A program made the position numbers and the translations under genes. The notes beneath the pieces are model-generated. The model was not told the origin of the DNA, did no database searches, and was given only the letters and a program-made list of their open reading frames with translations. A DNA stretch of 64,000 bases from Pomacea canaliculata (lineage: Eukaryota; Mollusca; Gastropoda; Architaenioglossa; Ampullariidae): NCBI RefSeq assembly GCF_003073045.1, contig NC_037596.1, positions 13,513,950 through 13,577,949 on the forward strand. Direction: 5' to 3'. Of the stretch, positions 1-15,000 are shown piece after piece. Every line of letters starts with the position of its first letter. Positions within the stretch are counted from its first letter, which is position 1.

Positions 1-17
1 GGTAATGCAGGACAAAC

Positions 18-3000
18 CTTGCGAATGTTATAGAAATCCCTGTGAGGCACCTCCTTTTGCTCTGCAGACTCCTTCAGTTCATTTAGCAGAACATGCAGTT
101 GGAACTTAGATGACAGGTAGCTTAATCGTCGGAAGCTAAAGGATTTCCTGTAAAATACCATGCACACACACATAAATATATATGTGCACATAACAAAGCT
201 TTATTGCTATGAGCTAACATAAGTACAAAGAAACTTAAAATAACAGATGTGTTGCATGATCTTGTAGCATGAGCTATGCTCTCTCTACCTTGGTGTTGTT
301 TGTGAATCAAACTATAAATCCTTCCTGAAACCTTTCCCACAACACCAGCAAAAGAAAGAAGCAGAAACATACACAGAGAGATCAGAAGAAAAAGAGCAAA
401 ATAAAACATTTTAATACACCACACTTAATCTTGTGTACACCAGTGATATGCTGGCTACAGAGATGAAGATTTAAAAATAAAAACAAGGCCTCTGAGGCAT
501 GAGATCAATTATACATTTGAATCCCTTACAAAGAAAATATTGATGATGTTCAGCATACATTATCTTCACCATCAATACAGCAGAATCCTGTTATCTAAAG
601 GTACAACAATCCAGAAATGTTAATATACAGAATATACAGTGTCAGCCCTGTTTCCATTATTCCTATAATTTCTAGCTCCTGACATTTTGTTTTACCTGCT
701 TTCCCTAAGCAACCCTTGGATACTTTGCAACACAAGTATCTACCAATGATATCATTATAATATAAAATAAACAATTTCCTTAAAACTTGGCACCATATAC
801 GATTAGTCACGGAGGGAAGAGAAGAGGAATAGAATGAGAGGACAGAAAATTCTACCTGCATGGCAATGAAGTATTTTCAAAACAATCGACATCATCAGAT
901 CACAAGAACTGTCTTACAAGATAGAATTCTTATATATATATATAATTATGTGTGTGTGCAATTTTCAACACTGTATTACTTCTACCCTTTGTAAATGGTC
1001 TTTATGCCACTCTGAACATCTGGCACCATAGAATATTCCATATTTCATTAAGAATGCTGTTTACATTTTACACCAACACTTTATCTCATTATCTCATTCA
1101 ACTTGGTGCCAAAATTCAAATTTTCTCATAAATTTCTGGGACCCATGTACTACAGCAAGGATTAGTGGCTCAAACCAGCAGGGAAGATTATTTTTTGAAA
1201 ATGCATTTCAAAGCAAGAAATCAAAAGGAAAAGTTTGGTTAACAAGGTGTGGCTGTACTGTGCAATTAACCCCAGTAGCCGAGACTCACAGTGGTCCATC
1301 AGCAATGAAGGTGTAGAGCAGGTTCTGGTCCTTGAGGAAGGTCTTCAGGTCAGGGTACACCCACTCTAGCTGTGTGCCACTGTCAGCGTCCGCCTGAGTG
1401 CGATACACATGCATCACTCCCTCCTCCATTCGTAGAACACACCCCACTGACTCCTGATATTCACAGCTGAATGGGTCTCCACTTCTGGGTGGGGGGTGGA
1501 TTGGGTGTTCTGTCAGGTGGATTGGTCAAATATTCATCAGCCACTAATTTCTTGTGCACAAATGGTATTATAAGCAACAAAATCTGGTTTATCAATACAA
1601 CATATATGTTGAAAATAGTTACTCAATTCATTATCTAGAGAGGGAACAAAAATATAATATGTTTCCTTTATGGAACCAGTACATGCAAGGTATAATTTAA
1701 CATGTCCCCAGCCTCAGTGCTGCTAAGCAAGCCAATCTTTTTTTCCCTCCTAACCTCTTAACAGATTACTAGAATTAGCTTGCTTTTACACGAAAATGTA
1801 AAAAGTCATTACCATAATTGTTATAACAGCAATTCTTTCCACAGTCAAACAAGTATATTGTCATGTTATGCACAAATACACATTGCATTTATCAATCCCA
1901 TTCAGTCCCATCAGGCAGACATTAAGTAGGAAAGAAATTAAGCTTTACAGAAGGCAAAACAATATAAAATAATGTTTGTTTTACAGTTAAACTGTATAAT
2001 TCTTTTCTGCTTTGATAAATTATGACCAAACCAACACATGCATGTACTAGCGACTACACTCTACAAAACCTCCTACAGCAAAAGCAAGATATGAAGACCT
2101 ATTGTATTTTTTTTCAATCACAACAATATTCTTTATGAATTTTTTTGTCCTGTGTGTGTGCGCAATTATGTTTGCATCGGTTTAAGTAAACAGTAGTATG
2201 TTCTGATAGAAAAAAAGGCAAATCTTTGTAAATATTTAAACAGGGTTCATGAACAAAGTCATCTTTTCACTTATGACCAACTATTGGGTTTTTATTGGTA
2301 ACAGATCACAGAATGACAAACATCAAGCTCTGCAATGAAATAACACCTGCATACCACTTAGCCTAAGGTATTGCTACTTAAGTGTCAAATCTATCACCAG
2401 AAAATTTACAATGTTCCTCAAATAAGCCCTCTGCTTGAGCAGCAATGCACTGTAAAACTCCATTATTCTGCTTGAACACTGTAAGAACTTCACTCACAAT
2501 CTCCCTTTTATATTTTTAAATCTATCAAAGGAAAAAAATCAAAATCAGGAAACACAAACAAAAGCTAGGCTCAGCTTAAAGAATCAGTTTGGAAATAACA
2601 TGAAAAGAAGTGGTAAAGGGTCAATCTTCTAAATATAATAAAAAACACAATAAACACGAAAATGCCAAAGCAGGTTTTAATTATGAATATAATGAAGCGA
2701 AGCTAATTGTTTTATTCCTTACAAACACATGACTTCTGATTTAGAAAATCATGTAGTCCACTGAAAAAAAGGCATCAGTTCACTCACTGCACACCCAACT
2801 AAAACTTCTTCAAGTAGGATGATATACAAAGTAGGTTAAAACAACTGTACACTACTCCACATATCCACATGTTCTCAATGACATAATGTTTATTCGGGAA
2901 TAAGAGAGAGTGAGCGCAAGGGAAAAAAGGGAAGAGATTTTCAGTTTGCCCTAAGCACTCTCTTTTGTTGCCCTTTTCAAATATGAATACCCTCACATTA

Positions 3001-6000
3001 CATCCAGGGCCACTGAAAACCAGCACGGACCCTGGAGCAGACGACCTTTTCAGGCCCCTTGCATTAATCATGAGTTGTAATTGTTTATTATTTTTCCAGT
3101 ATATAACAATAGAACTGTGCAAGAGGTCACTGAGGGGAAATGATATAAAAAAGATCAAACTATTTGAGCCTTTCGACAGGAAAATATCACCAGTGGACGA
3201 GAAGGACTTGATAGATTAAAGAAACTAAGATTAAAGACAATACAAGGTTTATATCCTTCACCAAGATATCCAGCCAAGAAGGGCCATTAGAGCTGAAAAA
3301 AATGTTGGAGACTCTGGGGATTTTATTTTTAAACATTCTATATCCACTAATATTTTTCAATTGTAAACCACAAAAACTCAAACATATGAACTTTTAAAGC
3401 TTATTTCATAAAATATTCTTTTTTTTTACTGCTCATTCTTAGTTGGTCTTAAATCAACAGTTGTTCTTTTTTTGTCTCTTGATAATGCTGTGTAATGGTC
3501 ACAGGTTAAGGGAGGGCTTATTCAAGTATTAACTTGCTCTCCTACTGAGGGCAATGTCAGTGATCTCTTGTTATAATTCTGCTACTGTCATGGAGTCATA
3601 CTAAAATTAGCAATGAAGCTCTTGTTTGAAGCAGTAAAACTGTCATCTATGCTCTTCCAGCTGTGTCTCTATTAACTAGGCCACTTAGCGTCTCTACAGC
3701 TGAACAACACTTCCCTCTAACCTGACTGCAATCTTCGGAAGTAGGTTACCTCTTAGTAAGCATATTCCTTCAAAACTTTCTGTTGGTTTTAAAGTCTTAC
3801 AGCATGACCACTAGTCTCCTCAGAAAAAAAACTGATGTCCTTCGACAGACCTTCAGCACTTTTGTGGTAACAGTGAAACACAAAAAGAATTTCATGGCAT
3901 TTTAGTTGTTGGTGTGCCATTTAGTGCAATTTTGTGATGGAATCTTAGGGAATATTAATGCTTGCAATAGTGCTGATAATTAAAAATACAGCTTAAAACT
4001 CTCTTCAGAGACGAATATGTTTTGCTGCCATGCTTTAAAAGAAAATTGGGAAAATGCGTAATATTCCAAAAGGAAGCTCTGATACTCCGTTCAATTTTTA
4101 ACAATTAGCAGAGAAAATGCTGACCAAAGTAGCTCAACATAAATCCTTGCCTACACTGATGTTTACCTTATGTCTCTGAGCTGCTTCTCTGTGTGTGTGT
4201 GTGTTTTTGTTTTTAGTGCAAGCATGTACGTGTGTTTTGTGTGCAAACTGATTAACACCATTAGCTTTTGATGCTTACAGAAGCAATCATGACAAAATAG
4301 CAGCATAAAAACACTAAAGCAATCGGTGTATATACCCACTTGAATTTAAAAGGTAAACTTTGTCACCAACAAAACAGGTATTAGGGACTTCTAAGTCTTT
4401 TGCAGCTTAGCATTATAATTCCTTTCCTTTATGAACCTGTGATCTGTTTAGATAATATCTAATACAACATGCAAATTAACAATAATATAAATATAAATGC
4501 ATTAAAAGTAAAAGTAAAAAGAAACATGTTAAATACTGGCAAATAATCTCAGGAAAAGGGACTCATTTCAAGGAAACAGAAGTGCCTCAATTTTTAAATG
4601 CCTTTACTTTATTACTGACATGGGAAACCTTTGCAAACAAACCCCCTTCTTTTTTAACCTTCATTGCATCCTACCATCTAAGATGTGTTTTGGTCTTGAA
4701 AGCCTAGAGCTATTGTATATTAGGCACTGCTACCTCAGTCTTGTTGCCACCCAACACCTCTGTCTCGTTTGGCTTGTCAACTTTCATGTCTGGATAGTGT
4801 TCAGTAAAGTCACATCTAGTCTCTCCATGATTTTGCATGGGGGCAATTTAGCAGAGGATGATAGTTTAACCTCTAAAGGATCTAAAAATAAGGCAGTCAT
4901 TAAGCAAATATCTACACTGGATGGCAAATGCTTAATGCATATAATAAGGCATATAATGGATGGCAAATGTTTAAATGGAGTGAGACACTAGCTTCTCAAA
5001 ATGCTGCTTTAGTCCCATTAATCTTTAAATACATGTACAACCAAACTGGTAAAGGTGATTACCTACTTAAAGCTGATCAAAAGACATCAAGACAGATAAA
5101 GAAAACTTTGCTTATGTTCAAAATGAAGTTCTGACAACATGCATCAACACCCAAATGACAAAGAAGACCAGCAGTAAAGACCTGCTTAAATGCCTACTTT
5201 TTAAAAGGTAACAAAATGAACTGAACAGTAAAGTCTTGAACTCAGTAAACTGTAACTGCAACTCATGAAGAAATCTCTTCGCATGGCTTACTTGGTGTAC
5301 ATGCAAGGAGTAGATCTTAATGCAAGGGGAAAAAAAAGAAGATAAAAATGCAAAGTAAGCTGAAAAATGACTACTATAAAAATAAGTGTAACTAATGGAG
5401 ATGTTAGTGGTTGGAATTCTTAAGGACAATCAAAAGTCAGTAAACAAATCACACACAATCTCACGACTCCACAACAAAGTGTCAATGTTCTAGTTTAAAG
5501 GTGGAGTGGGGAGAGGAAAGAAAGCACTATTACCAACTGTATCAGTAACAGGCAATAGGATTGTCATCTGGAAATATTGCAACAAATACTGTAGTACTGT
5601 TGGAAAGGTAGGAATCACTGGAAAAAAGCACTACACTCACATCTAAAAGGTTATGCAGAAAGCATTTTAATGAACTTGACTGTCTATTAAAAGTACCACT
5701 TCTCTAACAGCTCATATATCAATCTTGATACTTATTGTGAAGGCTAGATAGTATGTACTCCAAATCAAACTAATGTAACTGGTTTTTAATGGACACTTTT
5801 CATGGAAACATTCGTGCTAACAACCAAGTGTATGCATATGTGCACACGCAAAAACACATACGTGGGGTGGGGAGGGGGGAAAGAGAGAGAAGGGAGAACA
5901 AATAAAGAAGACTCTACCAATAATACTGGAAAAACCTACAAACTGGAAGAGCATGTAATTACACTTATGAGTACTTCACAAGTTTGTTCTTGCTGAATTT

Positions 6001-9000
6001 CTAGTTCTGGTGTACCTCTTCACTTAAAAACAAAATAAAAATATGCTGAGAAAAGAACTAAGGGTAAGACACTGATAGAAAGAAAGGAATAACAAATGGA
6101 CTGACAACAAATCAAAGAGAACAAAGGGACATGAAAGCGAACAGCCATGAGTGTGCATGCATGCATTGCATTGTCAAGCAGGTTCAAGTACTGACAAATA
6201 TCCACTTTTATATACACTTGTACAGTCATGTGTTTTGCTATAAAGCATAATTTGTTGTGACCTATCAAATCTTCATAGTCTAAACAGCTGCTGTGAGTCT
6301 CAAACAAAAACACTTCTCTTTTCTAGCACATCTTGGGAGACATTTTATGCCAAATCAGCAACTAATGCCCAATCATGATAAGGGAGATGGTATTTTAGGA
6401 AAAACTTAAGCCCATGACTTCCAACCCTGTTCTTCCAAGTAAATGCCATAGCATCTGCCTCTTTCAATTCCCATTATAAAACTCACTAGTAAATAAAATG
6501 TGAACAGGTCACAGATCATGACTCTGTTACAAAGTCATCACAATTGAAATATATTTTGAACTTTGTTTTAGTGCTGGCATTCAGCTTTCTTTAGTCCTGC
6601 AACTAGATCTCTCCTATTTATCAGTCTTTGTTTATGGATGTGTATATATAAGTGGGCCCAAATGGCTGATGTTGATTGATAATGGTTGGGAAAAGATAAA
6701 TAAAAATTTAATAGACTTTGTATATAAAAAAGAACATGTCAATGACAGCTTTAGTTTCTGATGGATAACAGTTTTAATTAAAAAATGATGTTTTCAATGC
6801 ATTGGGAGACTTCCCTTCTAAATAGTCAATTCTCACATTTCAGAAACATAGGAACAATCAATCAAATGCAATCTTGGAAATGAATGATTTATGTTTCAGA
6901 GTATTCCAAGCCACGCAATTTTAAGTCAAGCAAAATTCCAGTTACGACTGAAAAAGCCCATGATAAAAATATGGCAAATTTAGTATCCTACAATGGCAGC
7001 ATATGTGATGTTAATTTATGTTGATTAATAAACTGCCCTTCAACAATTATGTGCAGCAATGACCTATTGATTTCTTCTGAAAGCAGGTTAGGTATCAATT
7101 ACTAGATGAAGGTAAATATGCATTACAAACATATTTTAAACTTGTAAATAAATCAAAATGACACACATTTCCTCAGAACCTTTCATAGCAGTGTCTACTG
7201 ACAGCAGTGTCATATATATTCTTTTGCTAACACATGTTCTATCCAACCAAAGCAAATTAGATTAAAGCAAAATGCTGTGTCCAACTAATCTGCTCAAAAC
7301 CCCTGTCAGCAGTCTGAGAAGTCTCTGATAATTGGAGGGGGATTGGTGTTTTACTCCAAGCCAGTAACTAAGGCTATATCATGGCAAGGCAGCCAACCCT
7401 GTAAACAGATGCCACATACAAAGAAAGAGCAGTGTGCCCGAGACGAGAGCTGAACCCGGGACAGCCAACCTTCACTGTATTGGTGGTAGGCGCTAACCAT
7501 TGTGATAACGGGGATTAACTTGGATGGGAACCATGAACCTTATTACATTTACAGCATGACAAATTTTTATGAAGACCTGAAAACAAACATAACTATTAAT
7601 GTGTGAACTGCCATTTAAGCAGGCAATGAGTTCTAAATTCCCAGAAATATTCCATGTGGAGAAAGGTCACTTTACAAAAGATTAGACTGTAAACTGGGTA
7701 CAAAGCTTGCTTGGGATTTTTTTTATGCAACCAAGAAAACCAAATATAGTATGCGAAATCAAACTTTGATAGGCTGAAACCACAAACTCTCTGTGACACA
7801 AAAATGACAAGCATACCCTTCTGTCCAGCAGCAAAATCTATGAGAATAACATTTTATGAACTTTTTCAAATTAAATTTGAAGTTAACAAAAGCTGAAGCC
7901 TGACCAACCAAGAAAAACAATCATTACATGTAGCTACAATGCATATTTACATTTTACGTCACTTCTATAAGAATGATAAAAAGCCAGGAACTTATATCTT
8001 TATAAAAAGTCTTAAAATCAGCTGTAATTTTTTTTAATTAAATGCTGCTGGTTATATTTTATTGTGTTCTTCTACTAGGTATGCCAGTTATCTGGGTCAC
8101 AATGGGGTTGTAGAGAGGAGAAAAGAAATATTGCACACTATTTGCACTGCACACGAGAGTATACCTCGAAGATCAACATATAAAAATTTTCCAGTACCCT
8201 CTGTAGGAAAAAAAAATGTTAGAAAATGATCAACAAAAAAGATAATTTTAAAATAAAATATATACAATGAAAGCATAAAAAGTTATGTTAAGTTCAAAAC
8301 TTCATGTAGGGACAGTAGATTTTAAAGATATGTTTGGTTGATAAAGCAGTCAAGGACCCACCTTAGCAAAAAAATTTTCTAAAAGACTGGATGAAGCTCT
8401 TTAAAAGATTCTAATCCCCAAAACTTGTGACTATTCATGAGACCTGTGCAAATACCTGTCAAATACCCATGCAGAGTCAAATATGTCTGCTACAAATAAT
8501 GAACACACACTGTCCACTTGTCTTTAGTGTTAAGCAATGCCACAACTGACTTTTTTGTTTTTAATCTATTCCTGGGCATGTTAGTGAAGGCCTGTCTCTT
8601 AAGAACAGAAACGATTATTTGCTCAGATTGGGCACATTTGTAAAAAATAAAAATAAGAATTCAATCACTTGGAACAATATGCACTATTGGGATTTTAACT
8701 GTATGTGCCAAATAAATATACCAAGAGAATCATATGTTTATATAAGAGTCCACTTATAAACCTGGTATTACTTTTGAAAGGAACCACCTATATTTCATGA
8801 ACAAGCTGAACTATTACTATATGAACTATTTTGTATTTGTCATCTCGACCCTCTTCAAACCTGTGTTCAAACAACGGTGTAACAGGCTGCAAAAGCTTTA
8901 TAAAATTCTCTCAATCCCTTAGATAACCTCAGATGTAATGAGCTTTTATTCTGTGCATGTACAATAAAGTCTACTGAAGCTGTTCTTAAACCTTTCCAAG

Positions 9001-12000
9001 TTATGCTACCTTAGAACTTCCATTTGTATATCATCAGTAAAAGCAGTTTTTAAAAATCAGCAGCTAACCAGTACAAATGATACAAGAAAAATAACATGAT
9101 AAAAGCAGAAGACATGCTGAACAGGTTGCACTTTATAAACATAAAAATATACTAAATATGCTAATCTTTGACCGTATACCCAAACAGACATAAATAACAG
9201 GTAGACAATGAGATAAGCAAGCCAAAGACAATTACACAGCAGTAAACAGTTATGTCTGATTGCAAGAGTAAAATTATTTTTAAAATTAAAATAAATGCAG
9301 TCTGCTAAACCAAATCTGTTAACATTTACACAGTGACAGATGATATCCATGATCAAAGAATTCTTACACTACCAACCTTCCAAACTTGTCTTGGAAAAGA
9401 TTTCTTGCACACCCCAAAAGTCCTCCTGGTCCTCAAGGCTCTGAAGGAAGCGGGCAGTGACCACTGGGAAGGCTTGATGTGACAGCAGCATGTACTTTTC
9501 ACGAATCAACAGCATCTCCACCAGAATCTTGGATGCTTGTTCAAGTTCCTTCAGTGGCACCTACATACAAGGAAGAAGTTAATGATTCAATGATTCTGAA
9601 ATTTCATGCCATTAATTGAGCCAATCTTTCCCTGTATTACTGATCGGTTGATTGAGTTTTACAACTTGCCAGCAATTAACCCAATATCACAGCAAGAGAA
9701 AGAAAAGTGGATGAATCCATCACCACCCTTACCCCGCTGGTGTCTTCTCCGGACACAGATACCCTTTGGAAAGTTGGCACAGCATCATATCCTTCTTCCA
9801 GCTGCTCCACTACATCAAGCGGAATGACACTGTCAACTTTCATGATTTGGGTTATCACTTTGGATGGTGACACAGGAACTACAGAATTACTGACAGAGAG
9901 ATCAACAAGACATCACTAATCAACTTCTGAGACATCATCATGCCACCTAGTTTCTACTAAACTGCTAAGAATGCCGAAAAGCAGACTATGCCGCTTTCAA
10001 ACAGACTGCTGAAAAAGGTTTTCATATATATCATTTTGATGCACCAATTTTTGGATTTGGATATCATCTTACAGCACAATCAAAGTTCACATCTTCCTTG
10101 TATGATATATATTAAGTGCTAATTGGTTATGCTATAAGGCACTAACACTCACTAGTTCAGAATCTAAATAAGAGAATTTTGTTCATTTGAAAGGCTAAAA
10201 TTTTATTACTTAATGGCAGTGGAACAAGTAACAAATAAAATTTGTAAAAGCATTGTACTGTTTACAGTTAATGTTGTACTTAGGACACTTCCCACAGTAT
10301 GGTGTAAATGACACTTTCAATTAACAAAGTCTAAATGAATGTAACTGAGGAAAAGTAAATGGAAAATTTCAACATGCCCTTTCAAGAAAAACATCTTACT
10401 ATTATGTTTATATAGAAAAAAATAAGGCAGCTGAGTGCTGCAATACTATTTTAACTTAAGATTTAAAACTACACTACACCGAACATAAACACTCATCAAC
10501 GATGCCTGTTACTATATATTAAAATCATTTGCTAGTATGAACACTACAGATATGACATGGTAACATATGTTCCTATAACATAATCATTGTATTAATGATT
10601 GATAAAATGTGACCAGATACCCTATGCCCATCTGCAAGTGAATTTATATGTGAAGAAACAAATATGCACATCTTTCAATTTAACAATTTGTCAACCACAA
10701 CAAACTTTAGTCAATGATATACACTTCTATTTTCTATGCATAGGAAAAAAACAGAACACCATGAATAAAGTTGGTTAATAAAAATGAGCACCGAAGCTCA
10801 CAAAAAAAAGTAAATAAATAAAAAATGCTATGACAAAGGCAAGCAACAAGATTAAAAAAAAAGATTAATGGAAAGAAAACTTAGCTGCTTTGAAAGGCAC
10901 ATGCCAGATTAATGTTTCAATAAATATCTGCCAACTTAAAGGAAGATACTAATTTCCATTTGGGAAAGGGGGGTAAGGGAGGGTAGGGAAAAAAATCACC
11001 GGTGGCAGTGGGTGCCAGCAGTAGCCGAGTGGTCTGTATCCACAACCCTGAAAGTGAATTGAAGAATTATGTACACTTGATTTATGCCCATGAGCACTTT
11101 ACAAGACCATTAATTTCCTGCTTTTCTACATTTCATGATGTGAATAACATTTGGAAGCTGGAATGGGTGCTTGAACTTCAATGTAGCTGTGACTACATTA
11201 TAATAAAACTTTAACAATGCTGTCTTGACATTGAAATGTCAGGTTAAGCTGAAAGGTGAACAAATTACAGCAATAATCTAAATATTAAATACCAACACCA
11301 GACTCCAAGAACCTAACATATGAAGCAGGACAATGGATGAGACAAAAAGTCCCATGTCACTGTTAGTTCTTTGGTTTTTTTTATTTTGCCAGAATAGGCA
11401 AAACTTGATAACATCTTATTCATGCTGTATGGTTCTGGCAGTCACGTTGCACTTTAGTCTTAGCTTCAGGCATTGTCCTGGTTCATATGCCAGGATGGAG
11501 GAACTATTTAAAAAATACCCAGACGCCTATGATGATGATAAAAGTACAAAAGACAAACACACAGATTACAGAAAGGAATACATGAAAGGAAGTCAGTGTA
11601 CTAAATTATCCATAGTTGCTTAGCACTAAAGATGCCTTTAAGATATGGTTATAATGCAAATAAAAAAGCATATTTTGTATGAGGATTAAAGTTTGATGCA
11701 GATCAAAATGCATCTACTACATCTGATTAATAAACGTTTCCAGGAAAGAAGCAATAAATGAATGCACATAAATAAGACAACACATGAGTTGCCATCACAA
11801 AACTAAAAATGCCCAATTCCCTCTGTTCACATACAAGCCAATTAGTTGTGACAATGAGGCCAAATTAGAAAAAGGAGAGAGAGAGATAAAACAATAGGCT
11901 GAAGCAATTCAATACTAAAGCAAAGCAGACATACAATATGATCGTGAAACATACATGCAGTAACAATGAAGCAGGACAACAAGGGATGATCCCAGAAATT

Positions 12001-15000
12001 CAGGAGATGGCATGTTAACAAAATTCCCCTCTCAAATAGAACAAAAATGACCTATGACCACACAATGCATTCTTGTTTCTGCTTTCTTAAAATATATTAT
12101 TCCTGCAAAATAAGTCTGTTATGGACGAGTTTTAATGGTTGCCTAGAAATAACACACATCCTTTATTTGGTGTTTTACTGGCAAAAAATCATTGATAATA
12201 ATCTAAGACTGACTGCAAAGTAATGAACAGTTCCTGGCCAATACTGCCCTTTCAGCAAAAACCAAGCCTAATACTACTATGAAATAATGAAATGACTGAT
12301 TTCGTTTAATTTGTCGCAGCAACTAAAAGCTGGATGCTGCTAAAACTGCAGGTCATGGTACATGGCTGGAAAGAAGCACAAACAAGCACTGAAGCCTGCT
12401 GAAACAGAAGTTATTTTTACCGAGGATCAATAGACAGAAATAACCCACACAGCTCACCACTGTTGGAGTGAATAGGCTTGAGCGTACAGTCCTTTCTAAT
12501 GATAAGAATCGTCTAATTATTCCTTTTCGAATAACATTATCAGAATTTTTATTTGGAAGAGTTTGATGACAAATGCTGCAAAAAACTGGAACATCAAAGA
12601 TTTGAGGGCAGTATGGTTGTATCTATGTTCTGTGGCTGAAATGTATAGTACTTAAAATGAATCCTATCAGTATGCTTCAGAAGCAAAGACGTCACACAAA
12701 GAAACAAAACTGCCAGAGACATTAACAGAATGTTACTCATAAAATACTGTAGTTTCCTGACACATCTACGAAGCCCTCTTGATAAAGCATAGAGAAAAAA
12801 TACATCACATGAATACAATATTTATATATACAGCAAATATATTAAAACATTAATGCAGCTTCATTCAGTGAGAATGAATAATATCACTAGTAAGCTTTTA
12901 CCACAAATGTTCAGATATTAAACAAAATTCATGATGCAGGAATTGTGAAACTATTAATCAAAAAGATGTGGTCATAAATTACAAGACCATGTTCCTTATT
13001 TTTTTCTCTTACCCCACTCAAATTCTATCAAGTTTCTAGTGGAGAAAAAGTATAGTTTGAAGTATGTAACAAGGTTAAACCTTTTTTTGACTGTAAAATC
13101 TTTCTCTTCAACTTTTCCCACCTCTTTCCATCTTCTATTTTACATACTTCAAGACAGGTCTTGAAGGAAAGAAGGAAGAAAGCTTGGTAGTTTATAGTTT
13201 GCATTTGTGTTGCTGCCATCAAATTTATTTTAAGCATCAGTTCTAAGCTACATGTTAAAGTCTTGAGTTAGAAATCAGCAACAGCTAAAAAGCAGCATGA
13301 AATCAAAAGACTTTTCCCTCCTCCACTAACAATCACAATGAAAATAAAAGCATTTTTAAGAGACCAACGCCTGCTGCCTACTGCAGAAAGCATTATTCTC
13401 GTCCAGTCCTTGATGAATGTGTTGAGAATGCTATGATCATAATATTAAAATGTTGTCGTAACAACTGCTTTTCCATTATTGCCATCTTTCATGTAAACAC
13501 AACATAATGCCTTTACACACATCTGATGATGGCACATTGCTCTTCAACAGACTCCAGCTCTGTGTGTGCGTATACCCTTCAGTATGCATGAACAAGGCAA
13601 ACATATTTGTCACTTCAGTAACATGCTGCTCAGCGAAGAAGTAATTTCATTTACATACTATACATGATGAACGTCCTCCATTAGCATGTATTCATTTATA
13701 GTGGTTATCAAACTTGAAGCCTGTGGTAACAGATGCGACACTACTATCACTGAATCACAACATCTGAACAACACAGATGTTTGTCGAAACATCTCACAGA
13801 AATTATGACACTCTTTTAGCTAGTTTGGCGCTTAACAAGTTCTTGGTAAAGTGTTGTTTACTTCCAGAAACCTGCCTGTGACACATTAAATCTGCTGCTT
13901 TAAGGTTCATATGCATACCAGCAGCAAGGGTGAACATCTGTCTTGACAGGCTTCCATTGGGCCTCTTTATCATCAGCTCCATCCTCACTTCCTCTGCAAC
14001 CTTCAGAGGACATTTCTGCACTGTTTGCTCAGCTGGAAAGGTCACTCTCAAAGCCACAATCCATTCTGGGATTGATTACTTCGCTTCCTGGAGGCAATTT
14101 TTGCAATAACCATGGTAATTAGCTTGCCTTTTTCGATTGCCAGTGGCATCAAGCTTCACCCACAAATATCTTCCTGCACCTGGGCAGTTTAGGCAGCAAG
14201 TGAGTCACATAAAAAGCACAGACAAAACAAGAGCTGTGGACTGTCCTGTTTTTCATCAACTCAGCATAAACCAGGCTGCCTGGATCAACCCGCATGATGA
14301 TTAAATGCTCAAATCTTAGTTTTGATGAGCAAATCAATTTCTTTTTTTGTATTTTAAAAGGAAAGCATTTCTCTAATTCCCCCCCACCCCAAATTTGAAT
14401 ACAGAAATAGATGTGACAAAGCAAAATATATTTAAAAGAAAGGGGTTAATTATACAACATTGAGCCAGACAGATAAAACACTGCACACATTAGAGAGGGA
14501 ATAACAATGCTAATACAAAGTGCTTTGTAAGTAGACTTGTCCTCTACTTGTCCTACAGACCATTAAATTGGTATATTAACATTCATTGAATGGAAACCAA
14601 GTCCATTATTTACCCATTGGTCATGACCGTATCTCCCTCAGGATCGCCATTCTCGAAGAATAACCCTGAAGATCTGTCCCAGAAACAAAACAACTATAAT
14701 TATAAGGTGTTCAAGCAATCCTCTGTCACAAGTACCTTGGGCACAAGACTTCCAGCAGCATCACTTAAATCCCAGCTCTGATGGTTTATTGTACCGTTGT
14801 TATTGATTCTATAGTTTCTTTAATATACAATAAGGAATGGAACTGTGCTAAGAGAATCTGTCTTTGTGTGCCTTCACAAGTGGGAATTATTAAAGATCTG
14901 TGCACAGATAATTAAAAAACTTTAGAAATTAGCAGATGCAAACTCTGTATTATGGTTGGACAGTAAGCAACACAAATGTTCAATTAGTACAGAAAAAAAT

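Noticed and set aside
11020-11060. GTAGCCGAGTGGTCTG resembling a tRNA-Ser/Leu box A
   Set aside because: No box B or acceptor stem at tRNA distance.
13803-14057. Open frame on the minus strand with protein-like start ([20 protein letters not shown]) considered as an AMPD2 alternative exon or nested gene
   Set aside because: No homologue recognised, no convincing acceptor in frame, and neighbouring AMPD2 exons already join in phase without it.
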